In this document: positions 13,842 to 15,456 of the stretch, in pieces
How the letters are laid out: every line of letters begins with the position of its first letter
Position numbering within the stretch: the first letter of the stretch is position 1
Origin: CAZTVF01 sp964616985
GTDB taxonomy: Bacteria > Planctomycetota > Phycisphaerae > SM23-33
Direction: 5' to 3'
Assembly: GCA_964616985.1 (NCBI GenBank)
Contig: CAZTVF010000121.1
Coordinates: 1 to 15,456 of the forward strand
DNA: 15,456 nt
Position numbers and translations under genes: made by a program
The notes under the pieces: generated by a model
Seen by the model: the letters and a program-made list of their open reading frames with translations, nothing else
The model's database searches: none
What the model was told of the DNA's origin: nothing

Positions 13842-13866
13842 CGGTCCGCTGGCCGCGGGTGCGCGG

Positions 13867-13904
13867 CCTCGCGAGGCGAGATGGATTCGCGAGGTTTTTT
13901 GTTT
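13867..13904 (+). terminator. Rho-independent terminator between the transposase element and leuS
   Basis: CCTCGCGA (13867-13874) pairs with TCGCGAGG (13887-13894), 8 bp, and six T (13895-13900) plus GTTT follow. The left arm is part of a self-complementary GCCTCGCGAGGC (13866-13877), so an alternative fold could compete with the terminator. It ends 54 bases before the leuS start and insulates leuS from upstream transcription. Confidence 0.8.
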
Positions 13905-13957
13905 ATGGGCGCAGGGAAAACGGGTCTAATCGCACCGAGATCAAGGAACGGTGAATC

Positions 13958-15456
13958 ATGGCGGATTATGATTTTGCGGCGGTGGAGTCCAAGTGGCAGA
14001 AGCTGTGGCAGGAGCGAAACACCTTCGCCCAGCCCAACCCGGGCGACAAGCTCTTCGAGCGCAGGCCCAAGCTGTACGTGCTGGACATGTTCCCGTACCC
14101 CTCCGGCGCGGGCCTCCACGTGGGGCACCCGGAGGGCTACACGGCCACCGACATCGTCAGCCGCTTCGCCCGCATGAGGGGCTACAACGTGCTGCACCCG
14201 ATGGGGTACGACTCGTTCGGCCTGCCGGCGGAGCAGTACGCGGTGGAGCACGGCGTGCACCCGCGCGAGACCACGGCCAAGAACATCGAGAACATCGAGC
14301 GGCAGATCAAGATGTTCGGCTTCAGCTACGACTGGACCCGCCGCATCGCCACCACCGACGTGGAATACTACCGCTGGACGCAGTGGATCTTCCTGCAGCT
14401 GTTCAACAGCTGGTACGACCCAGAGGTCAACGCCGCGCGCCCGATCTCGGAGCTGCGCGACAAGCTGCTGTCGGGCAGGCTGGTGGTGGATCTGAACGGC
14501 AACGTGGTTCCCGCCCAGTCGGCCCTGCGGATCGCCGAGATCAACCTCTACGGCACGAGCCCCGGCGAGATGAAGTTCATGGAACTGGAGCCCGCCGAGC
14601 AGAAGCGCCTGCTGGACGACTACCGCCTGGCGTACATGGATGAGGTGCCGGTCAACTGGTGCCCCATGCTGGGGACGGTGCTGGCCAATGAGGAAGTCAC
14701 CAACGAAGGCAAGAGCGACCGCGGCAACTTCCCCGTCTATCGCCGCGCGCTAAAGCAGTGGATGCTCCGCATCACCGCCTATGCCGAACGTCTGCTGGCC
14801 GACATCGACAAGGTCAACTGGCCCGAGCCGATCAAGATCATGCAGCGAAACTGGATCGGCAAGAGCATCGGGGCCGAGGTCGACTTCCCGATCCAGTCCA
14901 TCGGGGATGCCGAGTGGTTCTCCGAACGGCAAGACAGTGGTTTTGGCGGAACGGAAGAAGATGTCATCCGCGTCTTCACCACGCGGCCGGACACGCTCTT
15001 TGGCGCAACGTACATGGTGCTGGCCCCTGAGCACGAGATGGTCGAGCAGATCACCACGCCCGAGCAGTCCAAGGCGGTGCGGGAATATGTGGCCTTGGCG
15101 GCGAGCAAGTCCGAGTTGGAGCGCACGGCCGAGTCGAAGGACAAGACCGGCGTGTTCACCGGCGCGTACGCGATCAACCCTGTTACGCGAGAGCCCATCC
15201 CCGTGTGGGTGGCCGACTACGTGATGATGGGCTACGGCACGGGCGCGATCATGGCCGTGCCGGCGCACGACACGCGCGACTTCGAATTCGCGACCAAGTT
15301 CAACCTGCCGATCATCCAGGTGGTCCAGCCGCCCCAAGGCGTGGACTGGCACGGCTACACCGACGACGGCGTCGCCGTCAACAGCGGCCAGTATGACGGC
15401 CTGCCCACGTCGGTGTTCAAGGTGACGATCACCGAGGCCCTGGCCAAGGCGGGCCT
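13958..15456 (+). CDS. leuS: Leucyl-tRNA synthetase, N-terminal 499 residues (gene runs off the window)
   Basis: The frame is open from ATG 13958 to the last base. It is a class I aminoacyl-tRNA synthetase that charges tRNA-Leu in the cytoplasm. Seen: start DFAAVESKWQKLW, the HIGH signature as HVGH (54-57, in MFPYPSGAGLHVGHPEGYTATD), HPMGYDSFGLPAEQYAV (80-96), and the CP1 editing domain from about residue 300 with TTRPDTLFGATYMVLAPEH (341-359) and YGTGAIMAVPAHDTRDFEFA (426-445). Unusual: about 65 extra residues (155-226) lie between LQLFNSWYD and the usual EVPVNWCP. The second Zn-binding Cys pair is missing (WCPMLGTVLANEEV, then no CxxC). The KMSKS loop lies beyond the window. AAGGA is 10 bases before the start, and TCTAAT (13925-13930) is a possible -10 with no good -35. 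Confidence 0.95.
   Translation, partial: MADYDFAAVESKWQKLWQERNTFAQPNPGDKLFERRPKLYVLDMFPYPSGAGLHVGHPEGYTATDIVSRFARMRGYNVLHPMGYDSFGLPAEQYAVEHGVHPRETTAKNIENIERQIKMFGFSYDWTRRIATTDVEYYRWTQWIFLQLFNSWYDPEVNAARPISELRDKLLSGRLVVDLNGNVVPAQSALRIAEINLYGTSPGEMKFMELEPAEQKRLLDDYRLAYMDEVPVNWCPMLGTVLANEEVTNEGKSDRGNFPVYRRALKQWMLRITAYAERLLADIDKVNWPEPIKIMQRNWIGKSIGAEVDFPIQSIGDAEWFSERQDSGFGGTEEDVIRVFTTRPDTLFGATYMVLAPEHEMVEQITTPEQSKAVREYVALAASKSELERTAESKDKTGVFTGAYAINPVTREPIPVWVADYVMMGYGTGAIMAVPAHDTRDFEFATKFNLPIIQVVQPPQGVDWHGYTDDGVAVNSGQYDGLPTSVFKVTITEALAKAG

Larger units (their letters stand above)
13187..13843. mobile_element. RAYT/REP element: Y1 transposase gene between mirrored multi-hairpin arms
   Basis: The transposase gene lies between two arms that are inverted copies of each other in the same mirrored order: hairpin A (13187-13203; mirrored at 13826-13841), hairpin B (13215-13234; mirrored at 13795-13814) and a gene-proximal block C (13257-13277; mirrored at 13754-13774, core AGAGCCCCCGC). 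The outer 47 bases match at 43 positions. The tetranucleotide GTAG precedes hairpin B in both arms, as seen in REP sequences recognised by REP-associated tyrosine transposases. The ends of the mobile unit are inferred from the symmetry only. Confidence 0.75.

Noticed and set aside
13842..13957. T-box or other riboswitch before leuS
   Set aside because: No T-box consensus or specifier stem was found. The hairpin is adequately explained as a terminator.
13154..14260. A 368-codon minus-strand open frame over the transposase and leuS
   Set aside because: It crosses the transposase gene, both REP arms and a terminator. Its parts are shadows of well-identified genes.

Overview
The window reads as chromosomal DNA of a GC-rich bacterium, most likely a member of the Planctomycetota and perhaps Phycisphaerae-like. 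That is an inference. It rests on the high GC content, the Zn-site-poor and insertion-bearing form of LeuRS, the cytoplasmic Asp-box protein, the secreted modular esterase, and the REP-type transposase set in hairpin repeats. No rRNA, tRNA, CRISPR array or phage gene was seen.

Layout. 1-663: 3' end of an L-ribulokinase gene (araB) on the plus strand, closed by a strong rho-independent terminator. 760-3942 (minus): one polypeptide fusing two BadF/HgdC-type ATPase domains to a Cys-rich HgdB/DUF2229-like part, with a good promoter at 3975-4002. 3943-4398: a gene-free block of GC-rich hairpins plus a heptamer repeat. 4399-6672 (minus): a secreted protein with a CBM9-like N-terminal part and a C-terminal alpha/beta-hydrolase (esterase). 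6673-7258: intergenic, with two small ORFs on the minus strand (37 and 27 aa) that have clear Shine-Dalgarno sequences. 7259-8179 (plus): a membrane-anchored family 2 glycosyltransferase. 8245-10265 (minus): a three-gene cluster of ECF sigma factor, single-pass coiled-coil membrane protein (likely anti-sigma or signalling partner) and small TPR-like lipoprotein. 10458-11528 (minus): a sialidase-fold (Asp-box/BNR) protein without signal peptide. 11673-12884 (minus): a divergent chorismate synthase with Tyr in place of the motif-1 catalytic His. 13187-13843: a mirror-symmetrical element in which an IS200-like Y1 transposase (RAYT) lies between inverted REP-type multi-hairpin arms. 13867-13904: a terminator. 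13958 to the window end: 5' part of leuS.

How the genes work together. The genes are mostly independent transcription units. The only clear operon-like unit is the sigma/membrane protein/lipoprotein set, where the last two genes overlap by 11 bp. The ribulokinase, the secreted CBM9-esterase and the Asp-box protein would suit an organism living on plant or algal polysaccharides, but they are not linked into one locus here.

The most noteworthy item is the RAYT element. Its 47-bp inverted arms match at 43 of 47 positions. Each carries a GTAG tetranucleotide immediately 5' of a GCAA-loop hairpin, which is the signature of REP sequences processed by TnpA-REP enzymes. Related hairpins appear at 8190-8210 (also with GTAG) and within the araB terminator.
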